Shown here in pieces: positions 10,564 through 21,889 of a DNA stretch of 64,000 nt. The DNA lies in the NCBI GenBank assembly GCA_013350335.1, contig CM023540.1, positions 44,065,222 through 44,129,221 on the forward strand, given 5' to 3'. How positions within the stretch are numbered: the first letter of the stretch is position 1; each line of letters starts with the position of its first letter. The stretch is from Chimonanthus salicifolius (Eukaryota > Streptophyta > Magnoliopsida > Laurales > Calycanthaceae). The notes beneath the pieces are model-generated. The model saw nothing but the letters and a program-made list of their open reading frames with translations, was not told the DNA's origin and searched no databases. The position numbers and the translations under genes were made by a program.

Positions 10564-12134
10564 TTAGAAACTGTGAACGGCTGGTAGACCGGGTTCGAGG
10601 GCGGCGGGGCCAGTCGATTCTTTCTTGCGACGCATTTCGAGGACTTTCCGGTGGTTGTTGGAATGAACGTCGCTTAGGAAGGTAGGGCTGCCGGCCGGGC
10701 GGTACTCCGGGAGGAGGCGGCCGGATTTGTACCGGACCCCACAGGCGTTGCAGAGGGTCTTGGAGCCGAGTGGGCCCGTCCTCCACTGTGGGGTCTTCTG
10801 AACGAGGCAGTGGCTGCAGCGGCGTTGGGGCGGCTGCTGCGGCTGGCCGTTTCCCGAAACCGCTAGCGGTTTCTTCTTTCCCTTGTTCTGCTTTGGCCGC
10901 TTGCAGAGCGGCTTTCCAAGACACTGGAAAATGTCCTGGTTTTGGCCCGTATTCTCGAAGATGAGACAAGAGGACGGCGACGATGACGAGGAAGAGTAGG
11001 AGGAAGACGACGAAGACGAAGAAGACGACGTCGTGGAGGAAGATTCTCCTAAGTGAGGCCCATGGAATGACCAAACCCGGTTGCCAGTTCTAGACCGCTT
11101 GCTTCTGGCCTTGCCTGGCACGTGGGTCTCAACGGTCAGACCCGAACCCGCTGCCCCCTCCTCCTTTGACCCGTTCTCGCTCGCCTCCTCACACTTTCCT
11201 TTCTCGCTTGCTTTTGGGTTTTCCGAGTTTGCTCCCAGAGCTGCAACAGAGCCGCTGGAAGAGGGGAATTCCGAGAAAGAATCCTCCACAAAATGAGAAA
11301 GCCACTCCAGGTTTTCCAAATCGTCCGTCTTTTCAACCAAAGCAAACAGAAATTTTAGTTACAGGAATCAGAAATCAATACCCGCTCAAACCAAAATCAA
11401 AGAAAATGAAAATGATGAGAAGAAGAAGGAAGAAGGAGAAACAGAGGTATAGAGTTCAGTTACCGGAACGTCGAGTTGGGCTCCGAAATCGTCAATAACA
11501 GAGACGCTGGAATCCGAATTGGAGGAATTTGAGTTGGAGCTTTCGACGAATTGTGCCTCTCCCGGAGAAGAAACGGAAGTGAGGCACCACCCCTTTTCCT
11601 CCTCCTCCTCCTCCTCCTCCGCCTCTTCTACATCTTCTCGCTCTTCTCGCAAGAACCCAGCAACGTCTTCGTTGGAGAAGTTGAGAAGTTCGTCAACGAA
11701 ATCGTCCCCTCCGACGACTCCGTTCCCGCTCCAAAAGTCATCAACCAACGCCTGCTGCTGCTGCTGTTGGGTGGTGGCTTTTGCCGCTGCCATCTCCAAC
11801 TGAAAGCTGCTCTTCAGTGCTGCTTTGGCCGCTGAAATATCCACAGACTCCATACCTGTTTCCACCTGCATGAGATTCCATTCCCCTCACAAATTAAAGA
11901 AAAAACATATATATACATACAGGAGAAAACCAAACCCAAAAAAAAGTAGAGAATCTACGCAAGATAAAAGAAAAAAAATCTATCTTTACTAAATGAATTT
12001 TGAATTTGTTTTTCATTTTTTACCTGAGAGGAGATGGGAGAGGAAGAGAGACGAAATGGAAGAGGAGTTGCAGAAGAAGAGGAGGAAGAAGAAATGTTGA
12101 AGTGTAAGAAAAAAGGGAGCGTTTGGTAAGACAT
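10564..12134 (-). CDS. GATA-type zinc-finger transcription factor, class I (GATA5/6/7/12-like)
   Basis: Nuclear DNA-binding regulator expected to bind GATA-containing promoters. I read three exons on the minus strand: 12134-12024, 11865-11464 and 11328-10564, all joined in phase 0 at canonical GT-AG sites, giving about 425 residues. The single zinc finger is C-X2-C-X18-C-X2-C (CSHC...CNAC, about residues 342-367), followed by the family signature [16 protein letters not shown] and a basic tail ending [12 protein letters not shown]. Upstream lie a conserved acidic block ([17 protein letters not shown]), a basic NLS-like [14 protein letters not shown], a long Ser run, a Gln run and an acidic Glu run, all usual in this subfamily. 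The start is ambiguous: [12 protein letters not shown] at 12134 gives the long form; MESVDIS at 11853 gives 384 residues. No frameshift or stop interrupts it. Family identity is secure; the exact paralogue is not. Confidence 0.93.
11329..11463 (-). other. Second intron of the GATA gene
   Basis: A short 135-bp intron between GACGTTCCG|GTAACT (donor at 11463) and GTTGAAAAG|ACGGAC (acceptor, exon resumes at 11328). It separates QLDVP from [10 protein letters not shown], just before the conserved acidic LEWLS block, and keeps phase 0. Confidence 0.85.
11866..12023 (-). other. First intron of the GATA gene
   Basis: The donor CTCTCAG|GTAAAA lies at 12024/12023 and the acceptor CATGCAG|GTGGAAAC at 11866/11865. 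The frame is open on both sides and the junction is phase 0, so splicing fuses the upstream MSYQTLPFF... reading frame to [11 protein letters not shown]. This intron could equally be a 5'-UTR intron if translation begins at 11853. Confidence 0.75.
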
Positions 12135-12399
12135 ATTGAATGAGGGATGGAAAGCGTCCGTGAACAAAACAGGTGCCCCGGCCCGTCCCTGTTTTTTATT
12201 AATATTTTTTTTATGGGAAAAATATTTTTGCTTGCTTTTTTATTCAATATTCATAAATTTGTGATGATGATGATTTTATATTGAGATATTGGATTACAAT
12301 GGTCCACAGTCACATACATACGCATGCACAGAGCCAATCATACATGCCACTTCTTTAGGATAAAACAAAGACTCGATGTTATCAAATCGTCTAACGAAT

Positions 12400-12655
12400 C
12401 ATCTTCGAAATATTTTGTTAATAAAATTAATATAAATATTAAAAATAATATTCAAACTTTGAGTAATATAAAAAAAATCAATTTTTGTGAGCCGGCTCAC
12501 GGTTTATGGTTTACAACCGCAAAAAACCTCAGTTTTAACTGGTTTTCTGCGGTTTTGACCCATAATCGATATTTTGGTAGGACCGAACCACAGTCACCGC
12601 GGTTCCAGTCAAACTGGTGGTTCGACCACAGTTCGGTCCGGTTCTAATAACATTG
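12400..12655. repeat. Degenerate repeat rich in GGTTTTGAC/CGGTCCGGTT motifs
   Basis: Complementary GGTTTT and AACCGC runs end in CGGTCCGGTTCTAATAACATTGG. It looks like a MITE end, but the left terminus and target duplication are not visible. Confidence 0.3.
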
Positions 12656-14275
12656 GTTAGAATCAACTTCATAATTACTTAATTAGGGTGTAAATAATAT
12701 TTATTTAATAATTTTTTCAGATTCAATTATTTTGAGTGGTTATGATTTTACGTTGGAGACTATTTTTTTACTTTTAAGAACTTCAAGACCCCAATCTTTC
12801 CCTGAGTACGAGAGCTAGATACATGCAACCCTACAAGCCACGTGTATCGTGTTACTACGGGACTTGAACTCGAGATCTATGATTCTTGCTTAATTATATA
12901 GATTAACTCTTGAATTTATTTAACTCAATTCAATTTTATAGGTCTTTGTAATTTTAAAAATACATTGGTCATAAACACATTAAAATATAAATTGGATTAA
13001 AAATAGTTACTTGAAATTAATATAGTTAAGTCAAAAGTAGCTTTTCAACTCAATCCACCTTCCCAAATTGCACTCTTAAGTAGAAAGGAAACATATGATC
13101 ATAATGATGATGAAGAGGGATGTGATACTTAGTCTTAAATTATATCCTTTTATACTCTTAAACGTATATAGTAAATTCCTTTTATACTCTTAAACATATG
13201 TAGTAAATTTAATTAGAATATTAATCAAAATGAATGTTCTGATTCAAAGATAGTATAAAAAAGTATAACTTGAGACGTTCCTGCTTTGAATCAGAACTGT
13301 CGATATTCAATGTCCATGCTCAATATATTCCTATAATAGTTAATAATTAAATTCTTTGATTGAAAAAAACAAATATCAAATTAAAATCGATCTCATAATT
13401 CAAAAAATTTAATTCATCTAGTGTTATTTCTAGTGTCGTTAGGAAAACTTTTTTATTGAAGTTAGATGATGGTCATCCAATTGTTATTGTAATCAAGAGT
13501 ATTATGGATTTTATTTATATTTCAATTTCATATATTTGTGACAGTATTATATATTACATATATTGCTTTTTTTCATCATCAAAATTTTGTATATCATTTA
13601 TCTAAAATAAGTCTTCATAGAAATGGTAATCTTTTGATAATCAACCTTTAAACAGTTTCAATGATCAAACTCAGTCAAGTACTCAACGGCAGAGATTATT
13701 TATATATTATATTGAATTTAATTTTAGTAATTAACTAATTAATTTGGAATTATCTTAGCCTTGGACTCGTCGTCCAAATACGACGACTGTTCCGAGTCTC
13801 CGCTGGTAGAAGGCCAGGTTAGACCGCATCAGCAGGACACAGGATTTGAATCCCGTCCCACCAAAAGAATAACCAACCAAAACGGGAAACTTATTTTAAC
13901 TGCCACCTGTCAGTTTCCATTATCTTTTTATCTCTTTTCTCTCTCTTTTGTGTGCCTTTTACGTTTTGACCCCTTCCTTTCCCCAAATTATTAAAATGCA
14001 ACCATTCCTTATTGTTTCTTTCCTTGACGCCACCGCATTAATCGGCGGTCTTCACGATAATTTTACCAAGCTTTTACTTGATCTCTTCCTTTTCTTTTCT
14101 TTTGTTTTTTTTGTAATTTTCCTTTCATCTGCGTTGTGTAGTCCTTTTTGGATGATAATGGGCCGGGTTTGGAAGGGCCCATGTTGTATCAAGTATTCAA
14201 AGTCTAATTTCAATTAATTAATACGATGAAAGTTCAAACTCCAGCCTAACAATGGTCATGTAAGAAAAAGCCTAG
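12656..14275. other. Intergenic sequence without a recognised gene
   Basis: AT-rich up to 13750, then more balanced. A tRNA-like B-box motif (GGATTTGAATCCC, about 13841) is isolated and has no A box at the right spacing. Confidence 0.45.
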
Positions 14276-15717
14276 GTCAATGTAACGTGGGGCAAGACCC
14301 ACATGGGAAATGCCTCGGGATAATTATGGGTTTATAAAACGGGGGTAGGAATTTTGAAAGGCCCTGCATTTACACACCCAGTTTTTCTGTCTCTACACAC
14401 CTATTTTCGAATGTAAGTGGCCAATTACCATTTTGCCTCCGCATTTTTATTCGTTCGAACGAATTCTCAATTCATTTCGGCATTCGTTCGAACGAATGGA
14501 AGCATATCCTCCAATTTTGATTCGTTGGAACGAATTTCTGTATAAATTTAATTCATTCGAAAGAATCAAGTGAACAGTAACATGCGTTACTGTTCACCCA
14601 TTCATTCGAATAACGATAGAATTAATCGAGTGAACAGTGCGTGACTGTTCACCTGTTCATTCAAATGAATGATAGAATAAATCGAGTGAATAGTAACGTG
14701 TGATTCATTCGAATAAATAAGTGATTCATTAGAATGAATTGATTTTTTTTTAAATTTTAAAGTTATTTTTTAAGCACTGTGTATTTTTAAAATTTTTCAA
14801 ATTAAATATCCAGACTAATTACGATAATCTGATAAAAATACTTTAAGACTTTAAGTCTTTTAACATTCCTAAATATTTAAAACACAGTATTTTACAAATA
14901 AGGTTATCCCTAGGTTGTACCGAAAATACATTTAGGAGTGTCAAAAGACCTTGAAGTCTTAAAGTATTTTTATTAGATTATCATAATTAGTCCGGATATT
15001 CAATTTGAGAAATTTTGGAAATACACAGTGCTTAAAAAATAACTTTAAAGTTTTAAAGGAGATTTTATTATTTAATACACTATGCACATCATTTTTTAAG
15101 CACCGTGTATTTTCAAAATTTCTCAAATAGAATAACCTAATAAAAATACTTTAAGACTTCAAGGTCTTTTAAATGTGTTTTCGGCACAGCCTAGGGGTAC
15201 CCTTATTTGTAAAATACTGTATTTTAAATATTTAAGAGTGTCAAAAAACCTTAAAGTCTTAAAGTATTTTTATCAGATTATCGTAATTAGTGCGGATATT
15301 TAATTTGAGAAATTTTAAAAATATACAGTGATTAAAAAATAACTTTAAAATTTAAGAAAAAATCAATTCATACTAATGAATCACTGATTCATTCTTTCCG
15401 TTTATTCGAATGAACGGGTGAACAGTAACGCGCGTTATTGTTCATTCGATTCATTTGAATGAATTAAATTTATACGAAAATTCGTTCGAACGAATCAAAA
15501 TTGAGGGGATATGCGTCCATTCGTTTCAACGAATGTCGAAATGGACTGGGAATTCGTTCGAACAAATGAAAATACGGGGGCAAAATGGTAATTAGCCACC
15601 TGCACCCGAAAACGGGTGTGTAGAGGCAGAAAAATCGGGTGTGTAAACGCGGGGCCTTTTGAAATTGGCTAGTCATTTTGAGTGTGAAATTAATCAGTAA
15701 CAATTTGGTATCAGAGC
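14275..15717 (+). mobile_element. LTR end plus primer-binding site, split by a foldback element
   Basis: The LTR-like sequence TGTAACGTGGGGCAAGACCC...GGAATTTTGAAA stops at 14359 and resumes at 15657 with TTGGCTAGTC...ATCAGTAACA, followed by TGGTATCAGAGC (15706-15717), the initiator-tRNA-Met primer-binding site. The 1.3-kb interruption is the foldback element. No polyprotein is present downstream. Confidence 0.6.
14360..15656. mobile_element. 1.3-kb foldback element with long inverted arms and TTTTGAAA duplications
   Basis: Exact TTTTGAAA duplications lie at 14352-14359 and 15657-15664. The ends GGCCCTGCATTTACACACCC and GGGTGTGTAAACGCGGGGCC are inverted. The outer arms (about 14360-14750 and 15350-15656) pair over most of their length and carry TTCGTTCGAACGAA-type palindromes. 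Inside are two successive inverted units (about 14760-15050 and 15090-15345). No coding sequence. Eight-base duplications suggest a hAT-mobilised element. Confidence 0.85.
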
Positions 15718-15924
15718 AAATTAGGCCATTTTTGTGTGGGGCCCAAATTCCCTGACGGGTAGACCCTACACAAAGGAAGGAGCGAGTCCCCCTAGCATTG
15801 GATTTCTCAACTCGATGGGATTTTTTTGGCAAGTCTATTTTCGAGTTTTGAAACATGAACCAAACCTAAAGCCAAAATATGGGAATTGATTTTGCCAAGG
15901 TACTTTTTTCTGAAGGAACATCAA

Positions 15925-16040
15925 ATGATGTCAAAGTAAGTTACAAACTTCTCTATCTATATATATCGGATAAAATTAAAGGGAATGACTCTTTAGAGGA
16001 ATGAGAATTGAACTTAAAACCTTTTACTTTCATATGTGGG
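15925..16040 (-). repeat. SINE-B fragment, minus
   Basis: GAATGAGAATTGAACTTAAAACCTTT is a reverse B-box, and CTCTATCTATATATATCGGATAAA matches the 9955-10115 copy. The A-rich end is not clear. Confidence 0.4.
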
Positions 16041-16987
16041 TTCTTATCACTCCAACCCTATTGCATTACAGTACAAATATATTTGAGAATAATCCTTCAC
16101 ATGTGGCATGGATGGAAATTGAAGAAAAATATCTTATATCATTTTGGGCTTTGAGATTCATTCTCAAATTTAAATTTGGTTAACTTGAGCTAAACACATC
16201 CATTCTACTCAAGCTTAGTTCAAAAGAATTTGAGAAAGCTTAAAAACCTAGTTCTTGTTTTTATATTCTTCAAATATTATGTACAAATATAGGATTCACT
16301 CTATGCAGCTTACATTTTTTCCAAATTTTGATATTTTTAACTAAGTTAACCCTGACTTAAGTAAAAATAAATAAATTCACAGCTAGATATGTATGAAAAT
16401 TAAATTTGGGTTTAAAATTTGACCCAACCCAACCCTTGCAAGTACAAGTTAGTCCGGAGTTCGGACTCAACTTAACTGAAGCTTGAGTCTAAGCTATGTG
16501 ACCAGAAATAGGTCTTTGATTGGTCTTTGTCCAATTAGTATCAAACCCAAATCGACTTGTCTGAGTTGTAACCCTTAAGACACTTCAAAGGGTTATACTA
16601 GACTCATCTTATTGATAGATTTGAAAGACCTTAACTTGTATATGTTCTTTATAAATTTTATTTTTATTAAGTAATAGAATTCGGGTTTTTTAAAACATTC
16701 AAAAATTCAACTTTATCTATCGGAGAAAATCTATTGAGTTTGATCAATAGACTTTATAAATTTGACTAGTGTCAAATTAGGTAAATTTCAAGTATACTCA
16801 ACACTCCATTCTACACTAAACAAAAGGAGAAATTATTAAAAAAAGTTACCTAACTGTAGTGATATCACCCACATTGGTTAAAACAATGAGATGTAATTTT
16901 TCTCCACCAATAATGATGTGTTCATTGCAAAGAAGATTTCTCCTACACTCTACCAAAAATTACCAATAATCTTAAAATTTTCAAATT

Positions 16988-17144
16988 ATTCTTTAAATCT
17001 CTAAACTTTTATAGATTTAAAAATCATTGTTTGATTGATCTAAATATCCAAAATGATACTAAAATGATTCTTTAAATCTCTAAACTTTTATAGATTTAAA
17101 AATCATTGTTTGATTGATCTAAATATCCAAAATGATACTAAAGT
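16988..17144. repeat. Perfect 79-bp tandem duplication
   Basis: The unit starting ATTCTTTAAATCTCTAAAC is repeated once head to tail with essentially no divergence, so the duplication is recent. Confidence 0.9.
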
Positions 17145-17727
17145 CCAATTAAAAGGAAAAAAAACAAAACCTTGACTTGATAGAGTAGCTAATACATTTA
17201 AAAGAAAATTCTCAATATATCTCTTTCCTATCTTCTTCATAGAGACTCATTCAAGGCCGAATCTTCTACCATCTTTTGAAATTTCGTGCACTTTAAAATG
17301 AATTCTTAACTTTTAATACGAAAACAGCCAATGAAAATTTTGATTTAGATTAGTATATAGTAAGTAATTTATAATTTCAGTGAAATTTAATTTTATAAAG
17401 AATTTGAGTGAAATAAATATATTTTTTTCCTAAGTTGAACCAGGTTTGAATTTTGATTTAGCAGAAAAAATTTCAGTGTCTGACTAAAATGGACCAGTCC
17501 AAGTCAACCTAGATCAATCGAAACCGGCTTTGACCGGTTGGTCTAGGCCGTCCAACGAAAGTTCCTATGTTCAAATCGTCCATTTGGAGGCGGACAATCG
17601 CATGGACGCATTTGACTTTTCAAACATTTCTTTCCATGACCAAGTTTAGAAGAGTCAAAGGTTGAAGGAGAAGGGTCTAAATGATACTGATATCATACAT
17701 GTATCATTTTTTAAATTATCTATTATC

Positions 17728-18245
17728 ATCAGAGGTGCAAGTATCGGGAAATCAATATGTCGGCCGATCAGGGTCTGAATATCAGTCGATATGAATCGTA
17801 TCGACCGATATCATAATATCAACCGATATCGATCGCTTTTTGTAAAAAAAAAAAAAGAGGAGAGAGAAAACTATCGGCCGATACCGAATTTTAAACCCAT
17901 GCGTCCGATATTACTGATATCGATGAGATTGGATATCTCTATCTATTTTTTTTCTGATTAAAAAAATTGGAAAAATGGCTTTTTTTAAAAAAAAAATTGA
18001 AAAGGAAAAACTGAAAATATTAGCCTATATTAGGGCCGATGTTTACATATCGGCTGAGATATCTATGGGGGCATGGGGCCAATGATCGATACGGTTTTTT
18101 TTGGCGATATCAGGGCCAATATATTGGCTGATTTATCGGCCGATATCGCCGATATTAATAGTGTACAGCTAATATCTATGGTATCGGGAAGTATTAATAT
18201 ATCGATATTTGACTATATTAATTTCAGTCCCATATATAGATGCTA
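17728..18245. repeat. GGCCGATAT-family copies, compound
   Basis: Starts with CAGAGGTGCAAGTATCGGG, the family's 5' terminus, then carries many CGGCCGATAT and TATCGACCGATATC motifs. It is longer than the ~310-bp unit, so it may be two nested copies. Confidence 0.6.
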
Positions 18246-18429
18246 CTTTAAACTCTCTTTGGACTCAAAAGTTAATGTCCAATATAAAATGATGGTGAGC
18301 TCAGGCTTGCCCGTCAAGTAGGCGGCCCATCCAAAGTATATGTTTTTTAAAAGAAAAATATCTAATATATAAATATTATTGTTATAGGAAAATAATCTAG
18401 AAAGAAGGTATATTTGCATTTACAAGTAT

Positions 18430-18430
18430 A

Positions 18431-18463
<33 letters not shown>
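18430..18463. repeat. AT microsatellite
   Basis: An uninterrupted (AT)n tract. Similar ones occur at about 1886-1928, 28660-28681 and 34458-34500. Confidence 0.9.
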
Positions 18464-18464
<1 letters not shown>

Positions 18465-19060
18465 AGAATTTTTTTATTTTTGAAAGTCGAAGTTATGATA
18501 CAGATAAAATATGTCCTAAGAATTTGAAAAATGTCTAAAAATTTATAAACAAGGAAACCAACACAAGGAAACACCTAATATTCATAAAAATAAAATTTCT
18601 AGAGTTTCATGTTGGAATATTAGAAAAATTATACAAACACCCTAAAAATTATATCAATCATATTAATGGATTTTCATTTAATTATAGAAACATTTGTATA
18701 TAATTTCAACAACTTTTTCCACAATAAACTCAAAAATTAAAAGTATTAGAAAACTCAACTTTTATTAATTCTTCAAAAAAAACTTGGAAAATCACAGAGA
18801 CACACTACAAATTATGTCAATTACGTTAATGCATCTTCGTTAATTCCACATGCACTGAATATTTATTGATTTGTGATTAACTTAGAGCCCAATTTCAAAA
18901 AAAAAATTGATGAAAAATAATTAAAAATGGTCAAATTTTTGGGAAAATATTTAGAATTGACAAATACCATTCAAAGCTTGAATAACTTGATTTTAAACCT
19001 TTTCAAAATCACACCGACGCACCCAATACAAGATTCAACTTGAAAAATGGTCAAAACTAT
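18465..19060. repeat. Unclassified dispersed repeat, copy 2
   Basis: Counterpart of 7985-8640 with the same ordered landmarks. Divergence is substantial, so the family is old. Confidence 0.65.
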
Positions 19061-19079
19061 TTTTTTAAATTAAAAAAAA

Positions 19080-19620
19080 AATATGATGACCCGTATAGCT
19101 GATACATGCATTTTATGGCAAATGCGATAAGTATCGACTGATATATAGTAGTAAAAAAAATTAATATGTGTCAACCGATAAATATATCATAAACCCAACT
19201 TGCACCTTACGAGAGAGTGAATCAGGATGTAAATATCACCCAACTCAGCTTTATGTGGGATGCTTTGGCCATTTGAAAGTCTTTATTTTAATATAGAGTC
19301 TATAAAAATTATATTGAGTGGATTTATGAAATCATGTTATTTTAAACTCTCTAAACCTTAATTGTTTTAAATTAATATTAAATTCTTGAATTTTTATGAT
19401 GATTAAGAAGTTATTTAATTAACCAATCAAAATAATTCTTTTAACCTTATATTCAAGTAAATACCTCATAAGAGGTGCATCCTTAGTTACAAATTTTAGT
19501 TGAAATTCAAAATATCAGTCAAAATTGTTCATATCTAAAATCTGACCGAAATATATTTTTTTTCATATATAGCGGCTGATATTTATAGAATATCGCCGAT
19601 ACATCCAAATTTAGTTGAAA
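19080..19620. repeat. Decayed GGCCGATAT-family traces
   Basis: Scattered motifs such as GTATCGACTGATATATAG and ATAGCGGCTGATATTTATAG separated by AT-rich sequence. No ends. Confidence 0.35.
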
Positions 19621-19724
19621 GTTATACTTCTAGATAGAGACCGAAAATTATTTCCAAATGAAATTTGTGACCAATTTGACTGATTGTGTGTCAAGTTTAT
19701 CCGAGGATTTGATAATTTAGACTA

Positions 19725-19880
19725 AGATATTTAAGTGTTTCATCTGAATTTTCTAGACGTCTCACCTGATTAATCCTTAAGGTATGTATAAACCTCCAAT
19801 CCGCACACGCCCAGTACAGAACTGAGAGGAATATCCATTTTTATGTTGAGGAGGACTTGATCTTCAGGACCTCCTACAAA
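19725..19880 (-). repeat. SINE-B copy, minus
   Basis: GACGTCTCACCTGATTAATCCTTAAGGTATGTATAAACCTCCAATCCGCACACGCCCAGTACAG follows the family consensus in reverse. Confidence 0.6.
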
Positions 19881-20369
19881 CAAGAATGAAAATTGACAAT
19901 CAAGCTAACCGAGCGTTGAATGGATTTGATAATTGGGAGGTGGGTTTTACTTTGTACACCTCAATTTTTACTCAAACAGGGACACCTATTTTTCTTTTTC
20001 TTTTCCTTTTTTATTTTATTATTTATTTTCTTTGTTTTAATTACCAAATTACTATCATCTCATGGATAAAATAGGGAAAAAGAAAAAGTAGATTTCACCT
20101 TTAAGTAAAAATTTAGGTGTACAAAATAAAATCCGATTTTGAAGTTTGAAAGATTGGAGGAAATTCACTAAGGTATCTTTCTCCCTTTGCATTGTGTTTA
20201 TATAAAGGAAAAAAAATCCTCCTAGCATTCTCCCAATCCAAATGTATCTTTTAATTAAAATTTGTATAATTTGCGTATAAGACCTTGCTTTTAGCTAATA
20301 AATTTATAAGTTTTTAATATTTGTAATACATCTCTAAAATTTCAAAAAATTTACAATAGGGTTCTTGTT

Positions 20370-20740
20370 GTGCACAGGGGTAACAATATTGTTCCGTGGC
20401 TGAGATGTCAGCTGATATGGGCATACCGGCGATATCAACATATCAGCTAATATCTCGACGATACGATTCTCTCTCTCTCTTTTCAAAATATATGCCATTT
20501 TTTATTTTTTCTGAATTAAAAAAACTGAGAGAAGGCTCAATTAAAAAAAATGAAAATATCGGCTGATATCTAGGTTGAGAGACCGATATCAGCCAATATC
20601 GGCCCAGATATCTGCTGGGCTCACGAACGAATCAATTTTTTTCTAAAAAAAAACAACTAATATTTAATGATATCGATCAATGTTGACCGAGATCATCTAC
20701 GCATGACCGATACCGAGATATCTTAGTTTCAGCAATAAGA
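20370..20740. repeat. GGCCGATAT-family copy
   Basis: Begins near CACAGGGGTAACAATATTG and contains AATATCGGCTGATATC, GATATCAGCCAATATCGG and ACCGATACCGAGATATC. No target duplication recognised. Confidence 0.55.
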
Positions 20741-21225
20741 CCTTTACTTTTGCAGGATCGAAATGGGCTAATCCCAATATAAGAGATAAGTGAAATGTGT
20801 ACTTGTCATATGCATAAGGATTGGGTGCAATCTCATAGCTATTTAATTACTATATCTTTGTGATTTTGGCTTAAAAATTCTAATTATTTCAAGACAGTAA
20901 TTTTTATGCTCCTTTTGATCAAGTTAGAATAATTAAATGAAAGTAAAAAAATTATCTAGTATATGTCTACGTTGTCTTTAACTGTCTCATACATTATAGT
21001 ACATTACTGTTGACTCAAGTGAGCCTTATATAACTTAATTTTCCTTCATTTCAAACAACTATTCATATGTAATTATTACATAGACCTAATTGCAATTTAT
21101 CTTTAAATGTAAAAAAAAAAAATTGAAGATCTAAAATAAATTTAACCTAAAATATTATAAAAAAGTTTATCCTCACCTCAAATTGTTATATTGGAGGTGA
21201 AACTAAATCCAAAGACACTTTAAAC

Positions 21226-21538
21226 CAGCGATCCAAATATTGACCGATACTATATATATCAGGCTGTACAATGAAAATATCAGACGATATGGCCGATATT
21301 CAAGATTATCATTTTTTTTTAAAGCTACATATTGGCGGTGGGTCCACGCTGATATTTTATTTTTTTAATTTTCAATTTTTTTAAAAAAAACCTAGTACAT
21401 TTTTGAATTTTTTGAATTATTTTATTCAGAAAAAAAAAATACACATTCGATATCTTAAAAAAAAATAAAGAGAGAAAGATATCGTCTGATATCAGGATAT
21501 TGTCCAATACCTCGACAAATCCGAATTTTTAACCCCTA
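21226..21538. mobile_element. hAT-type MITE of the GGCCGATAT family, 313 bp
   Basis: CTTTAAAC is duplicated exactly at 21218-21225 and 21539-21546. The ends CAGCGATCCAAA and TTTTTAACCCCTA are related inverted termini. The interior shares ATATCAGACGATATGGCCGATAT and CAAGATTATCATTTTTT with the copy at 34427-34807. No coding. Confidence 0.85.
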
Positions 21539-21889
21539 CTTTAAACCACCCGTAAGGCCCATTTATACTTAAAAAAAGGGCTAATGGAGAAGAGAGAGCT
21601 CTCCATTAAATACCCGAAGAGATCTTATAATTCACGTCATGTTTGAATATATTATATTATCTATATATTTAAATAATCGTTTATTTTATAAAATTTTAAA
21701 GATTCTTAAATGCACACTTAATCCAACTTACATTCTAAAAAATAGAATAGTTGACTATGTGAGAAAATCTCACTTTCCGCATTAAAGTATGGTCGTATGG
21801 AAGCATGAGTTTCAAGACTTTTGTTTAAAAGTGGAATTGATAGGCAGGAGGAGTTTTAAGAGGGGATTAACAAAAATTATTATTATTAT

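Noticed and set aside
10412..11074. Long overlapping reading frames on both strands across the GATA gene
   Set aside because: They are alternative-frame shadows of a GC-rich, low-complexity coding region and have no homology or splice logic.
13841..13853. tRNA gene from a B-box-like GGATTTGAATCCC
   Set aside because: No A box, no cloverleaf arms or acceptor stem at the right distances.
14360..15656. MicroRNA gene in the inverted repeat
   Set aside because: The arms are hundreds of bases long with transposon ends and target duplications; a foldback transposon is the simpler reading, though it may yield siRNAs.
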